DNA of 12,172 nucleotides from Candidatus Aquidulcis sp. (GTDB taxonomy: Bacteria > Chloroflexota > Anaerolineae > Anaerolineales > E44-bin32): NCBI GenBank assembly GCA_020723365.1, contig DYJB01000044.1, positions 1-12,172 of the forward strand. Reading direction: 5' to 3'. Shown here one piece after another: positions 1 to 7,047 of this stretch. Made by a program: the position numbers and the translations under genes. The stretch's first letter is position 1, and each line of letters starts with the position of its first letter. Under the pieces are notes generated by a model. The model ran no database searches. It saw nothing but the letters and a program-made list of their open reading frames with translations, and was not told the origin of the DNA.

Positions 1-897
1 GAGGAGTCCCTGGAGGAGCTGGGCTTCAAGATCTACCCGGAGACGTATTCCGTCGCCGGGAAGACCCTGACGACGATGGGGCGAGTGCTGAACGCATCCT
101 TGAATCTCGGCGGAGCGACCCGACGTGCATCCTCCGGAGATGGGGTGATTCAGAATCTGCTCAAGGGATTCGGCTACCGAACGTACGGGGTCTTTCCCTC
201 CGGCTTCCACTTCCGAGGAATGGTGCCCAGCTACGACTACTCGTTTCCGGCGTATGGCCCTTCCCTGGGGGTTCTGAGCCAGGCCATCCTGGAAGGCGAG
301 TTCCGATTCGAAGTCGGGGTCGACGAGGCCTCCTGGGAGCAGTTTGTCGTCGTCAAGAGGCAGGTGCTGGTGGAGGCGTCCGACTCCCCGAAGTTCCTGT
401 ACGCGCACTCGAATAGGCCGGGCCACAGCCAGGACTCGGGGGTCTGCCTTCCGAACGAGACTGATCTGTTTGCCGACCGATTGTCCCGGGCGAACCTGGA
501 GATGCGACAGGACATCGAGCTGGCGCTGGCGAGCGACTCGACGGCGATCGTGATCGTGGCGGGGGACCATGGTCCCTACCTGACCAAGAACTGCCTGGGC
601 ACCGGAGAGATCTTCCCGATGTCCGAGATCACCCGCCTCGATCTTCAGGACCGGCTGGGAACATTCCTGGCCATCCGGTGGCCATCCGGGGAGTACGAAG
701 CCTACGATGAAATCACCGTCCTGCAGGACCTGTTCCCGGCCGTCTTCGCCTACCTGTTCGCGGATCGTGGGCTGCTGGACGCGAGGATCGAGCCCGCCAG
801 CGTGGACCTGGAGAACGTCAGCGGTGTCCGGATCATCGACGGCATGATCGTTGGAGGCGTCGATGACGGCGAGCCGCTCTTCCTGGGTGGAGAGTGA
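1..897 (+). CDS. Sulfatase-like (alkaline phosphatase superfamily) enzyme, C-terminal part, 5' truncated
   Basis: The frame is open from base 1, so the gene starts left of the window; 298 codons plus a TGA stop are visible, and the ATG at 76 is only an internal Met. Numbering from base 1, the metal-binding GDHG motif is at residues 188-191 (Asp189, His190). An upstream 'FLYAHSNRPGHS' segment (about 132-143, His136 and His142) sits where these hydrolases place their other active-site histidine. The start of the fragment (KTLTTMGRVLNASLN) resembles the segment that carries the Thr/Ser nucleophile in membrane-bound sulfatases and phosphoethanolamine or lipoteichoic-acid-type transferases. 'GTFLAIRWP' near residue 220 is typical of the fold's end. 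The N-terminal metal ligands, and any membrane segments, would lie outside the window. Substrate is unknown: a sulfate ester, phosphodiester or phosphoglycerol transfer are all possible. It is the only plus-strand gene and converges with the exonuclease unit. Confidence 0.72.
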   Translation, partial: EESLEELGFKIYPETYSVAGKTLTTMGRVLNASLNLGGATRRASSGDGVIQNLLKGFGYRTYGVFPSGFHFRGMVPSYDYSFPAYGPSLGVLSQAILEGEFRFEVGVDEASWEQFVVVKRQVLVEASDSPKFLYAHSNRPGHSQDSGVCLPNETDLFADRLSRANLEMRQDIELALASDSTAIVIVAGDHGPYLTKNCLGTGEIFPMSEITRLDLQDRLGTFLAIRWPSGEYEAYDEITVLQDLFPAVFAYLFADRGLLDARIEPASVDLENVSGVRIIDGMIVGGVDDGEPLFLGGE

Positions 898-1060
898 AGG
901 CGCCCATCCGGGCCCTCGCCCTTCGATCCGCCAGGCAGCCATCCGATACGGATGATAGGCGAGCTGCGCCGGACCTGCGGCCTTTCGCCGGAGGCGGTTG
1001 CGATCGGCTGCGATCCCGGTGCCGCAGGGGGCGTGCGTGCCGCGGCCCGGCAACCCTTGG
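898..1060. other. Convergent intergenic spacer with a weak hairpin
   Basis: This 163-bp spacer separates the two convergent transcription units, so terminators for both would be expected here. The only clean dyad I see is catccg (940-945), loop ata, cggatg (949-954), which is short and has no T-run. I see no gene. Confidence 0.4.
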
Positions 1061-1624
1061 TCAGGTCGACGGTCGCGTGCTGCGCAGCTTGCGAAACAGT
1101 GCCGCCTGATCGATGGCGTCCTGCACGGCATGGTGGGTCAGGTGCTGGTGGTCGGGGTAGCGCCGAGCCAGAGCCTGCCTGGTCGTATCGCACCAGTTGC
1201 CGCCATGGATGCCCAGGGCGTAGGACTTGATGTCGAGAGCAGTGTGCCCGAACGGGTTGCGCCCCAGGAAGCGCTGGAAGTAGTCGGCCACAAACATCCA
1301 GTCGAACGCAGCGTTGAATCCGACGAAGACCGGCAGCGCGCCGGCGGGCAGCTCGGCTCGCAGCCAGGCTTCAAAGCGCGCCATCGCCTCGGCCGGCTCG
1401 GCGCCCTCGCGCTGCAGGCGTTCCAAGTCCAGGCCGTGAATCACCATCGCCTCGTCCGTGGCGGCAGGGCCGATCGGCCGGAGCTCGACGTAGAAGGTGC
1501 GCGCCGGATCGTCGACCAGGCACGCGCCGATGGAGAGGAGTGAGTATTGCGCAGGGGTCGGCCCGGAGGTCTCGACGTCGACCGAGACGAATGTCTCCGG
1601 CGGCGGGGGCGCCGGCGGCGTCAT
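1061..1624 (-). CDS. DEDDh-family 3'-5' exonuclease (DnaQ/RNase T/ExoX-like)
   Basis: This is a 187-residue single-domain nuclease with all three exonuclease motifs of the DEDDh group. ExoI is VSVDVETSG with Asp16 and Glu18. ExoII is GFNAAFDWMFV with Asp108. ExoIII is H-x-A-x-x-D with His164 and Asp169. Such enzymes use two metal ions to remove nucleotides from 3' ends of DNA or RNA. Length fits a stand-alone exonuclease rather than a polymerase-fused proofreading domain, so it could trim RNA (RNase T/oligoribonuclease-like) or single-stranded DNA (ExoX-like). The short Pro-rich N-terminus (residues 3-9) precedes the fold. The ATG overlaps the TGA of the DUF1330 gene by four bases (ATGA), which predicts translational coupling. 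It is the last gene of the unit that begins with the LLM oxidoreductase. The choice of nucleic acid substrate cannot be read from sequence. Confidence 0.88.
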   Translation of the reverse strand: MTPPAPPPPETFVSVDVETSGPTPAQYSLLSIGACLVDDPARTFYVELRPIGPAATDEAMVIHGLDLERLQREGAEPAEAMARFEAWLRAELPAGALPVFVGFNAAFDWMFVADYFQRFLGRNPFGHTALDIKSYALGIHGGNWCDTTRQALARRYPDHQHLTHHAVQDAIDQAALFRKLRSTRPST

Positions 1625-1926
1625 GGGGTCCGACCCGCCCCAACGCCCTCGAGCAGCACCATGTTGGTGCGCGCCGTGCGGTGGCGGACGGCGCGTGCCG
1701 GAGCATACTCAGGGGAATCGAGCCACTGGCGGGCGTGCGCCGCGTCGGGAAACTCCAGGATCACCAATCGGCTCGGCGCCCAGCTGCCTTCGAGCACCGC
1801 CGTGGCGCCTCCCCGGGCCAGGTACCTGCCTGCATAGATCGCCAGCGTAGGCGGGGCCATCTGCTTGTAGGCCTCGTACCCGGCGGGATCGGTGATCTCG
1901 ATATCGACGATCACATAGGCTGGCAT
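1621..1926 (-). CDS. DUF1330 family protein
   Basis: This is a 101-residue protein matching the DUF1330 pattern: a start of 'MPAYVIVDIEITDPAGYEAY', then 'YAGRYLARGG', 'LEGSWAPSRLVILEFPD', and a central Trp followed by 'SPEYAPAR'. The family adopts a dimeric ferredoxin-like (alpha/beta barrel) fold related to small monooxygenase-type proteins, but its biochemical role is not established. There is no signal peptide or membrane segment, so it should be cytoplasmic. Its ATG starts immediately after the stop of the alpha/beta hydrolase gene (0-bp gap), and its TGA overlaps the exonuclease start. It is therefore surely co-transcribed with both. The neighbouring oxidoreductase and hydrolase make a small-molecule role plausible, but I cannot assign one. 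Confidence 0.88.
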   Translation of the reverse strand: MPAYVIVDIEITDPAGYEAYKQMAPPTLAIYAGRYLARGGATAVLEGSWAPSRLVILEFPDAAHARQWLDSPEYAPARAVRHRTARTNMVLLEGVGAGRTP

Positions 1927-2712
1927 TCACACCCTCCCTGAGTTATCGCCGGTCGCAGCGGGGAACAACCCGTCGGCCGGCCGCGAGTCGAAGCGCTCCA
2001 GCAGCCACTGGCAGACGACGTGACGCAGGCCCGGGCGCACATCGGAGAACACATGGTCGGCGCGAGGGAAACGCACGTGGGTACCTCGTTCGAGCTCCTC
2101 CGGCAGGTGAAGGTAGTGCTCGGGCGGGAAGAAAGTGTCGCCCCCGCCGGTGACAAGCAGGAGGGGCATGCCGGCCAGGCGTGAGGCGAAGGCGTGGACG
2201 GGCGTGAGGGCGGCCCACTCCCGGCAGAGTTGACCCGGGCGCGTGCCGTGAAGTGAAGCGGCGAACTCGGCCGCCTCTTCGGGGAGCAGCGGGCGACGCG
2301 CCGGATCGAGCAGCGGCGAGAGCGCGGCTACGGCAAACACGCCCTCGGCCTTGTCGGCAAGGGCAAGGGCCAGCCAGCCTCCCAGGCTGATCCCGATCAG
2401 CGCGATGCGCACGGGGTCGACGAATGGCTGGGCGGCCAGCCACTCCAGGGCGGCGTGGGCGTCGGGGAGCAGGTGGGTGAGGGAGTAGTCGCCCTCGGAC
2501 CCCCAGGACCCGCGGTAGTGAATGTGGAGGACGTGGACGCCGCGATCGCGCAGCTCGACGGCCAGGTCGAGGTTCTTCTCGTGGCCGGGGATGCCGTGCA
2601 GGAGCAGAACGGCCGGGAGGCGTTCGTCGCCGGCGGCGCGGTGCAGCGCGCCGAGCAGGCGGCAGCCGGCGGAGCGAAGCACCAGCCCTTCGAGCGAGGC
2701 CGGGGTGGTCAC
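1927..2712 (-). CDS. Alpha/beta hydrolase, probable serine esterase or peptidase-like
   Basis: This is a 261-residue alpha/beta-hydrolase fold with its expected features in order. An oxyanion-hole HG is at residues 39-40 (LLLHGIPG), and a 'HYRGSWGSEGDYS' loop lies near 65-77. The nucleophile elbow GISLG has Ser109, the acid is probably Asp192 (VTGGGDTFFPPEH), and the base is His220 (RADHVFSD). This is the layout of acyl-peptide-hydrolase/prolyl-oligopeptidase-like esterases. I chose the GTG at 2710-2712 because it overlaps the TGA of the upstream LLM gene as GTGA and begins just before the conserved fold. The ATG at 2919 would give 330 residues, but its 69 extra residues lie wholly inside the LLM gene and look like an out-of-frame shadow. 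There is no signal peptide. Substrate is unknown; the LLM and DUF1330 neighbours suggest small-molecule turnover. Confidence 0.85.
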   Translation of the reverse strand: MTTPASLEGLVLRSAGCRLLGALHRAAGDERLPAVLLLHGIPGHEKNLDLAVELRDRGVHVLHIHYRGSWGSEGDYSLTHLLPDAHAALEWLAAQPFVDPVRIALIGISLGGWLALALADKAEGVFAVAALSPLLDPARRPLLPEEAAEFAASLHGTRPGQLCREWAALTPVHAFASRLAGMPLLLVTGGGDTFFPPEHYLHLPEELERGTHVRFPRADHVFSDVRPGLRHVVCQWLLERFDSRPADGLFPAATGDNSGRV

Positions 2713-3584
2713 GAAGACAGCCCCAGGGCGCGAGCGAACTCCCGCAGGGCCTGCTGGTGCGCCGCAGGGCCGGTCAGCCCGGCGCCCATCGTATTGAGGG
2801 CAAGGTGCGTGAGCCCGGCGGCTTCCCAGGCGCGCACCTGCTGCGGCCACGCGGAGGCATCTCCGGGCCGATAGACCAACCGCGCCTCGACGCCGAAGTG
2901 CGACCGCGATCGTCCGCACTCGTGCAGCCAGCGCTCCAGGAGGTCAAGCGACGGACGGGCCTCGTCGGCCGAGCGCGTCCCGGTCATCATCCACCCGTCC
3001 GCCAGGCGCGCCGCGCGACGGATAGCCGATTCAGCCGAGGCGCCGAACCAGAGGGGGATCGGGCGCTGGATGGGCAGCGGATTCAGCCCCGCGTCGGCGA
3101 TCGTGTGCCACTGGCCCGTGAAGGTGACCAGCGGTTCCGTCCACAGCCGGCGCAGCAGTTCGACCTGTTCTTCCAGCCGCCGGCCGCGCGTGTGGAACTC
3201 CTCCCCCAGGGCCTCATACTCGACGGCATTCCAACCGAGCCCCACGCCGAGCCTCAGCCGTCCGCCGCTGAGCGCGTCAAGCGTGGCCGCCTGCTTGGCG
3301 ACGAGCGCCGTCTGCCGCTGCGGCAGGATGAGCACGCCCGGCGCCAGCTCGATGGAGGCGGTGGCCGCCGCCATGTAGGCGAACAAGACGAAGGGCTCGA
3401 GAAAGGGATGCTGGTAGGTGTAGGGGCCAGACCATCCGGCGGGGCGTTCCGGATTGGCGCCCAGGATGTGATCGTAGGCGACGATGTGAGAGTAGCCAAG
3501 ACCCTCGGCCGCCTGGGCGAAGTCCCGCACCTCCACAGGATCGTGCCCGTACTCGGTCTGGGGGAAGACGACGCCAATGCGCAA
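2709..3584 (-). CDS. F420/FMN-dependent LLM-class oxidoreductase (luciferase-like)
   Basis: From the TTG start this is a 291-residue TIM-barrel flavin/F420 enzyme of the luciferase-like superfamily. It opens with the usual first strand (LRIGVVFPQTE) and has 'GYSHIVAYDHI' (30-40). The family signature LSGGRLRLGVGLGWNAVEY lies at about 105-123, 'PIPLWFGA' at 175-182, and 'AARLADGWM' near 191-199. Size and motifs fit the F420-dependent group better than FMNH2 luciferases, but the cofactor is not certain. An in-frame ATG at 3659 would add 25 residues. I prefer the TTG at 3582-3584: GGAGG sits 5 nt upstream, a TACAAT -10 box lies between the two candidate starts, and the extra residues do not belong to the fold. 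It heads a tightly coupled unit with the alpha/beta hydrolase, DUF1330 and exonuclease genes. The physiological substrate is unknown. Confidence 0.87.
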   Translation of the reverse strand: MRIGVVFPQTEYGHDPVEVRDFAQAAEGLGYSHIVAYDHILGANPERPAGWSGPYTYQHPFLEPFVLFAYMAAATASIELAPGVLILPQRQTALVAKQAATLDALSGGRLRLGVGLGWNAVEYEALGEEFHTRGRRLEEQVELLRRLWTEPLVTFTGQWHTIADAGLNPLPIQRPIPLWFGASAESAIRRAARLADGWMMTGTRSADEARPSLDLLERWLHECGRSRSHFGVEARLVYRPGDASAWPQQVRAWEAAGLTHLALNTMGAGLTGPAAHQQALREFARALGLSS

Positions 3585-3589
3585 CCCTG

Positions 3590-3594
3590 CCTCC
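3590..3594 (-). promoter_or_regulatory. Shine-Dalgarno site deciding the TTG start of the LLM gene
   Basis: GGAGG on the minus strand lies 5 nt before the TTG at 3582-3584, whereas no such site serves the ATG at 3659. It is the main reason for annotating the shorter protein. Confidence 0.6.
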
Positions 3595-3624
3595 GCTCTG
3601 AAGTGACGCCGTGGATACGCGCCG

Positions 3625-3630
3625 ATTGTA
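3625..3630 (-). promoter_or_regulatory. Probable -10 box (TACAAT) for the LLM-hydrolase-DUF1330-exonuclease unit
   Basis: TACAAT matches the bacterial sigma-70 -10 consensus at five of six positions and lies about 40 nt upstream of the TTG start, just downstream of a terminator-like hairpin. No good -35 hexamer is visible at 17 bp spacing. A small dyad (ctccc/gggag, 3637-3649) lies between -10 and the -35 area and could be an operator or chance. Confidence 0.45.
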
Positions 3631-3665
3631 GCCTCACTCCCGAAGGGAGGCATCAGCACAAGCGC

Positions 3666-3692
3666 CGGCGGCCGCTCACCGAGCGGCCGCCG
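3666..3692 (-). terminator. Perfect 12-bp-arm GC hairpin between two units
   Basis: The arms cggcggccgctc (3666-3677) and gagcggccgccg (3681-3692) are perfectly complementary around a 3-nt loop. It begins 28 nt after the stop of the membrane-protein pair and ends before the LLM promoter, exactly where a terminator is expected. There is no real T-tract on the minus strand (gcgcttgtgctg follows), so intrinsic termination may be weak; it could instead stabilise the 3' end. Confidence 0.55.
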
Positions 3693-3720
3693 AATCCTGT
3701 GCCTGCCAGGAGCGAGACTG

Positions 3721-4416
3721 TCAGCCCAGCGTGATCGAAACCGTCCACAGGATCGCCCCGGCGAGGAGCAAGGTGCCGCTCAGGACGAAGAAGCGCTGAA
3801 GCTGCAAGGCCTGGACCGTCTGCGCCAACCCGAAGAGGAAGAAGGCCACCGCCAGAACCGTAAGCACGGTGACGTACGCGTCGGCCCGGCTGCTCCACAG
3901 GTGATAGAGATCGGCGGCCTCGTTCTGCTGGGCCACGATCTCGTTCGGCCGGATGTACAGGTCCTGGGAGTAGGCCTGCAGGTCCGGGAACGCGCTTTCG
4001 TCGGTGGGGGCATAGCGCGAATCGGTGTAGAGCGTGGAGAAGGCCTGGCCATGTTCGGATCGTGCCTTGGCGGCAGCCGCCAGGAGCAGGCTGGTCTCGG
4101 CGTTGCCTTCTTCGCCTCGCGCCTGCTGCTCGAGTGCGGTCAATTCGAGAACGGTGCCGGTCTGCAGGTCCTTGATGATCTCGACCAGGAGGGAGAACTC
4201 GTAGTTGGCCACGATCCCGGTGCGTTGCAGCTCCCCGGAAGCCAGCACAGCCAGCGACTGCGAGTCCCGGTCAGCGGTGGAGGCACGCAGATCGGCGTCG
4301 GTCTGCAGGGCGGCCAGCACCGATGCGAAGACGGTCGTCAGGATGGTCAGCACGAGCGCGGCGGTCTTCCAGCGATCGGGACTGCGCGGCGTCGGGACGG
4401 GCAGCGACTCGCTCAC
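3721..4416 (-). CDS. Membrane protein of unknown function, second of a pair
   Basis: This is a 231-residue protein starting at a GTG that overlaps the upstream gene's stop as GTGA, with GGAGGTG before it. A short cytoplasmic N-terminus carrying an SP-x-RW motif (residues 12-16) precedes one membrane helix at about 18-37. A soluble region of about 140 residues follows, rich in Ala, Glu and Gln and likely helical or coiled-coil. Two closely spaced membrane helices end the protein (about 180-200 and 208-228). I recognise no enzymatic motif and no known family. The upstream neighbour has the same layout and local similarities (RW before helix 1, F-LFGLAQ against LFWLALAQ in helix 2), so the two look like diverged duplicates that may form a heteromeric complex. 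Function is unknown; a chemotaxis-like or sensor ectodomain without a signalling domain is one possibility. Confidence 0.8.
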   Translation of the reverse strand: MSESLPVPTPRSPDRWKTAALVLTILTTVFASVLAALQTDADLRASTADRDSQSLAVLASGELQRTGIVANYEFSLLVEIIKDLQTGTVLELTALEQQARGEEGNAETSLLLAAAAKARSEHGQAFSTLYTDSRYAPTDESAFPDLQAYSQDLYIRPNEIVAQQNEAADLYHLWSSRADAYVTVLTVLAVAFFLFGLAQTVQALQLQRFFVLSGTLLLAGAILWTVSITLG

Positions 4417-5087
4417 GCCGCACCTCCCTGGATCAGGGCGAAGACGACGCTCACCACCAGAAGATAGAACAGGCTGGCGGCGAAGAAGCCCAGGCCGACG
4501 AAGAAGGTGAGCAGCCTCCGGCGTCCATGGCCGATCTGGGCCAGCGCCAGCCAGAACAGGCTGATGGCCAGCAGGACGGAGCCGACGACCAGCCAGCGCT
4601 GCTGCGCGCCCAGGCGATCGGCGGTGGCGAAGGATTCCGCCGGATCGAGGGCGGCAAGGTCGCTTCCTGCTTCCAGATCCTGGATTCGCCTGGGGATGTC
4701 GTAGGTGCCAGCGGGGAGAGCGTACTCTAGGTCGGAACCCAGCGGGGCTGCCATCAGCTGCAGGTTGGGGAGCAGGTAGGCCTTCAGGTTCTCGCCGCGT
4801 GCCCGGGCGCCGGGATCATCGCTGGCGACGAGCGCCTCGGCTTCGGCGGCGCCGATGGCATAGCGCGCGGCATACGCGGCTTCCTCATAGGCCTTGCGCC
4901 AATCCTCGTTCGTGCCGGCCTGCACCTTGATGGCGTCGATCATCCCCTGACGGTTGAGGTCGGCGCGGCGTGAGGCGATCGTGCTCGTCCACCAGACAGC
5001 CAGCGCCGTGGAAAGCGACACGATGCCAATGACGACGGCCGTGGCCAGCTCCCAGCGAGGGCTGTCGAACCGGCTCGCAGTTTGCAT
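4413..5087 (-). CDS. Membrane protein of unknown function, first of a pair
   Basis: This is a 224-residue protein starting at the ATG at 5085-5087, chosen because GGAGG lies 8 nt upstream. A longer in-frame start at 5207 would add 40 residues that read through this ribosome site. The layout is a membrane helix at about 14-35 after an SP-RW motif (9-12), a soluble helical region (about 40-160), and two C-terminal membrane helices (about 165-184 and 193-217). The soluble part includes an Ala/Glu-rich stretch (65-90) and an Asp/Ala-rich stretch before helix 2. It has no recognisable catalytic or binding motif. The stop overlaps the start of the next gene, so the two are translationally coupled. 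Together with the diverged partner it suggests a two-subunit membrane complex of undescribed role. Confidence 0.8.
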   Translation of the reverse strand: MQTASRFDSPRWELATAVVIGIVSLSTALAVWWTSTIASRRADLNRQGMIDAIKVQAGTNEDWRKAYEEAAYAARYAIGAAEAEALVASDDPGARARGENLKAYLLPNLQLMAAPLGSDLEYALPAGTYDIPRRIQDLEAGSDLAALDPAESFATADRLGAQQRWLVVGSVLLAISLFWLALAQIGHGRRRLLTFFVGLGFFAASLFYLLVVSVVFALIQGGAA

Positions 5088-5095
5088 GTTTCTCA

Positions 5096-5100
5096 CCTCC
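5096..5100 (-). promoter_or_regulatory. Shine-Dalgarno site deciding the start of the first membrane protein
   Basis: GGAGG lies 8 nt upstream of the ATG at 5085-5087, supporting the 224-residue protein over the 264-residue version that begins at 5207. Confidence 0.65.
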
Positions 5101-5133
5101 GAGATCCTTGCGGTGGCGCCCCAGGAGCTGCCC

Positions 5134-5163
5134 GCCCGTGTCCAGCTTGACAACCCCACGGGC
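5134..5163. repeat. Imperfectly explained dyad upstream of the membrane-protein pair
   Basis: The 7-bp arms gcccgtg (5134-5140) and cacgggc (5157-5163) are separated by 16 nt. The dyad lies between the MFS transporter's stop and the membrane-pair start, so it could be an operator or a weak hairpin; no matching -10 box is evident. Chance is possible in GC-rich DNA. Confidence 0.25.
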
Positions 5164-5218
5164 AATGCCGGGTCGCGCTGGCGAACCCCGGCCACTACCC
5201 GAGGCACCCGTCGAGGCG

Positions 5219-6439
5219 CTAGCCGGGGGCCTTGATGACCGGCGGGTCGCGCACAAGCAGCAGGGCCAGGCTGAGGGTCAGCACGAGCACGGCCAGCGTC
5301 ACCAGCGAGGGAGCGAAGGATCCGAACCGCTCGTAGGACCAGCCCATGGCGGCGATGGCCAGCACCGAACCCTGGGAAGCGATCATCAGGACGCCGGTCG
5401 TGGCGGCCTCCGGGGCAGGGTGGCAGATCTCAACCGTGAACTGCGTGATCAGGGGGATGCAGCCGATCAGCAGCACGCCCATCCAGGCAGTGGCGGCGGC
5501 GATGGGGCCGAACCCATGCAGGAAGGCGAGCCCCAGCAGCCCGGGCAGACTCAACCACAGGCCGGCGACCAGCACGAGGCGCCGACGGCCCAACCGGTCG
5601 GAGAGTCGGGGGAGGATCAGCGAACCCGCCGCGCCGGCGACGCTGAGCAGCCCGCCGATGAGCCCTACCTGCGGCCCCGAAAGGCCCTGGGAGCGGGTGA
5701 CCCCCTCGACCCACGTGGCGATCCCGTCCCAGATGGCGAAGGCCAGGAAGTAGGCGGCAGCCAGGGCGTAGAAGCCGGGCTTGCGCAGGACCAGGCTGAA
5801 CCCCTGGGCGATCGACAGGCGTGCCTCGTCTCCAGCCGGGGTGAGTGGACGCTCGCGAATGAGCAGGACGAAGAGCGCCGTCACCAGCGCGGCCGCCACA
5901 GCATAGACGCGGTAGGTAGGAGCAAAGCCGAGGGACTCGACCAGGACGGGTGTCAGCCCGGAGCCGAGCGCCGCGCCGGTCACGGGTGCCACGAAGGCCA
6001 CCCCCAGCACCGTGGCGCGTTCGTGGGCCGGGAACCAGCGCGAAACCATCAGCGGAGTGGCGTTGACGATGAAGGGTTGGACGGCGGCCAGGGCGACGGT
6101 GGCCGCCAGGACGATGGCGTAGTCGAGGGCGAAGGCGCCACGCAGGCCGGCGGCCACGCCCATCACCACCATGGCGGTCCCAACCGCCCTGCGTATGCCG
6201 AAGCGGCCGAGCGCCCAGGAGGCAGGCAGCGAGGTCGCCAGGTAGACGTACATGAAGGTCATCGCCAGCAGGCCCACCTGGACCTCGCTCACGCCCCACA
6301 GCGCCGCCGCCCGGCTGGCCACCGGCGCGTAGCAGATCCACAGCCCGATCAGGACCGTGTTGCACAACATCCACACCGCCAGAACGATCCAGCGGTAGCC
6401 GTAGACGCGGACCTCGCCGGCGGGTGCGGCGGTCGGCAT
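5219..6439 (-). CDS. MFS transporter, FLVCR-like (paralogue A)
   Basis: This 406-residue protein is a polytopic major facilitator with about 12 hydrophobic segments. The loop after helix 2 reads LPASWALGRFGIRRA (71-85). The first helix carries WICYAPV (34-40), and a C-terminal segment contains 'EICHPAPEAATTG'. These features recall the FLVCR/DIRC2-type MFS group, whose animal members carry choline, ethanolamine or heme. I start at the ATG 6437-6439 because the resulting N-terminus aligns without gaps with the second transporter at 7058-8299 (RVY at 11-13 in both) and an AGGGAG-type ribosome site precedes it. The in-frame ATG at 6589 would add 50 Arg/Pro-rich residues that look non-coding. It stands alone, 131 bp upstream of the membrane-protein pair. 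Substrate and direction are not known. Confidence 0.87.
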   Translation of the reverse strand: MPTAAPAGEVRVYGYRWIVLAVWMLCNTVLIGLWICYAPVASRAAALWGVSEVQVGLLAMTFMYVYLATSLPASWALGRFGIRRAVGTAMVVMGVAAGLRGAFALDYAIVLAATVALAAVQPFIVNATPLMVSRWFPAHERATVLGVAFVAPVTGAALGSGLTPVLVESLGFAPTYRVYAVAAALVTALFVLLIRERPLTPAGDEARLSIAQGFSLVLRKPGFYALAAAYFLAFAIWDGIATWVEGVTRSQGLSGPQVGLIGGLLSVAGAAGSLILPRLSDRLGRRRLVLVAGLWLSLPGLLGLAFLHGFGPIAAATAWMGVLLIGCIPLITQFTVEICHPAPEAATTGVLMIASQGSVLAIAAMGWSYERFGSFAPSLVTLAVLVLTLSLALLLVRDPPVIKAPG

Positions 6440-6692
6440 GCGAGCTTGACTCCCTTCGACGGCCCCTGCGGGGCGGAGATCTCCTGCTGGTGCGGGGCGA
6501 TCGGGGACTTCCGCCCGCGCGGCGCAAGGCGGACGAGGCGCGACACGGTGCGGAGCGCTTCGCCCAGATGGTCTCCATGGTCGGCTCAACGCCGTGCCAG
6601 CGGCGCCGAGGACGCATCGCGCTGACCCTCAAGGCGACGCGCTTGGGCAGCCGCCCCGGCGGTCAGGCGATCGTCGGCCCGGTCCGGGCGGC

Positions 6693-6698
6693 ATTGTA
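6693..6698 (-). promoter_or_regulatory. Possible -10 box (TACAAT) for MFS paralogue A
   Basis: The hexamer is identical to the one proposed for the LLM unit and is the best promoter-like element in this gap. No convincing -35 is seen, and the distance to the start codon (about 250 nt) is long. Confidence 0.3.
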
Positions 6699-6783
6699 CC
6701 CCGCCCGGAGGGACGGTGCCCTGCGGCGGTCTCGGACGTCGAGGACCGCTGTGGCGGACCATGCAGGGCGTCCTGCCATCACG

Positions 6784-6812
6784 CATGATGCGGCCTCTAC
6801 GGCCGCATCATG
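6784..6812. repeat. Perfect 12-bp inverted repeat, terminator or operator
   Basis: The arms catgatgcggcc (6784-6795) and ggccgcatcatg (6801-6812) flank a 5-nt loop (tctac). On the plus strand it is followed by atcccttt, a poor T-tract, and on the minus strand by cgtgatgg. It lies 86 bp upstream of the putative -10 of paralogue A, so it could be a hairpin ending read-through from the AOR cluster or a protein-binding dyad. Confidence 0.5.
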
Positions 6813-7026
6813 ATCCCTTTCACACGGCGAAGCGCTGCCCCCGAGCTCGGGGGAGCGATCGCGATTACCACCCAACGGACCGGCCCGCTCGAGATCCCTG
6901 CGCGGGTCCCCTGCCTGCATGCGGCGCAGGTTGGAGGCGCCGGTGATCAGCGGACGAGCTTCCGGCGCTGGACGCGCCACGCCTGCCTCACCACGTCAGG
7001 CGGCCGTACCCCGCTCAAGCTCCAGG

Positions 7027-7047
7027 CAAGATCGCCCCTCGATCTTG
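7027..7047 (-). terminator. Hairpin just after MFS paralogue B
   Basis: The arms caagatcg (7027-7034) and cgatcttg (7040-7047) are perfect with a 5-nt loop, 10 nt beyond the stop codon. A second small stem (caggc/gcctg, 7052-7066) spans the stop itself. No T-run follows, so this is a candidate terminator or 3'-end stabiliser only. Confidence 0.45.

Noticed and set aside
2713..2919. N-terminal extension of the alpha/beta hydrolase to 2919
   Set aside because: It lies wholly inside the LLM gene in another frame; the GTG at 2712 gives the GTGA coupling seen elsewhere.
5141..5154. TTGTCA as a -35 box for the membrane-protein pair
   Set aside because: The hexamer at 17-bp spacing is CAGCTC, which is not a plausible -10, so no promoter is called.
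5108..6625. 505-codon open frame on the plus strand
   Set aside because: It is antisense to the MFS paralogue A, rich in Gly, Gln, His and Asp with no family motif, and arises from the codon bias of the real gene.
6663..6980. 105-codon minus-strand frame in the intergenic gap
   Set aside because: It crosses the inverted repeat and the possible -10 box, has no recognisable motif and no good ribosome site.
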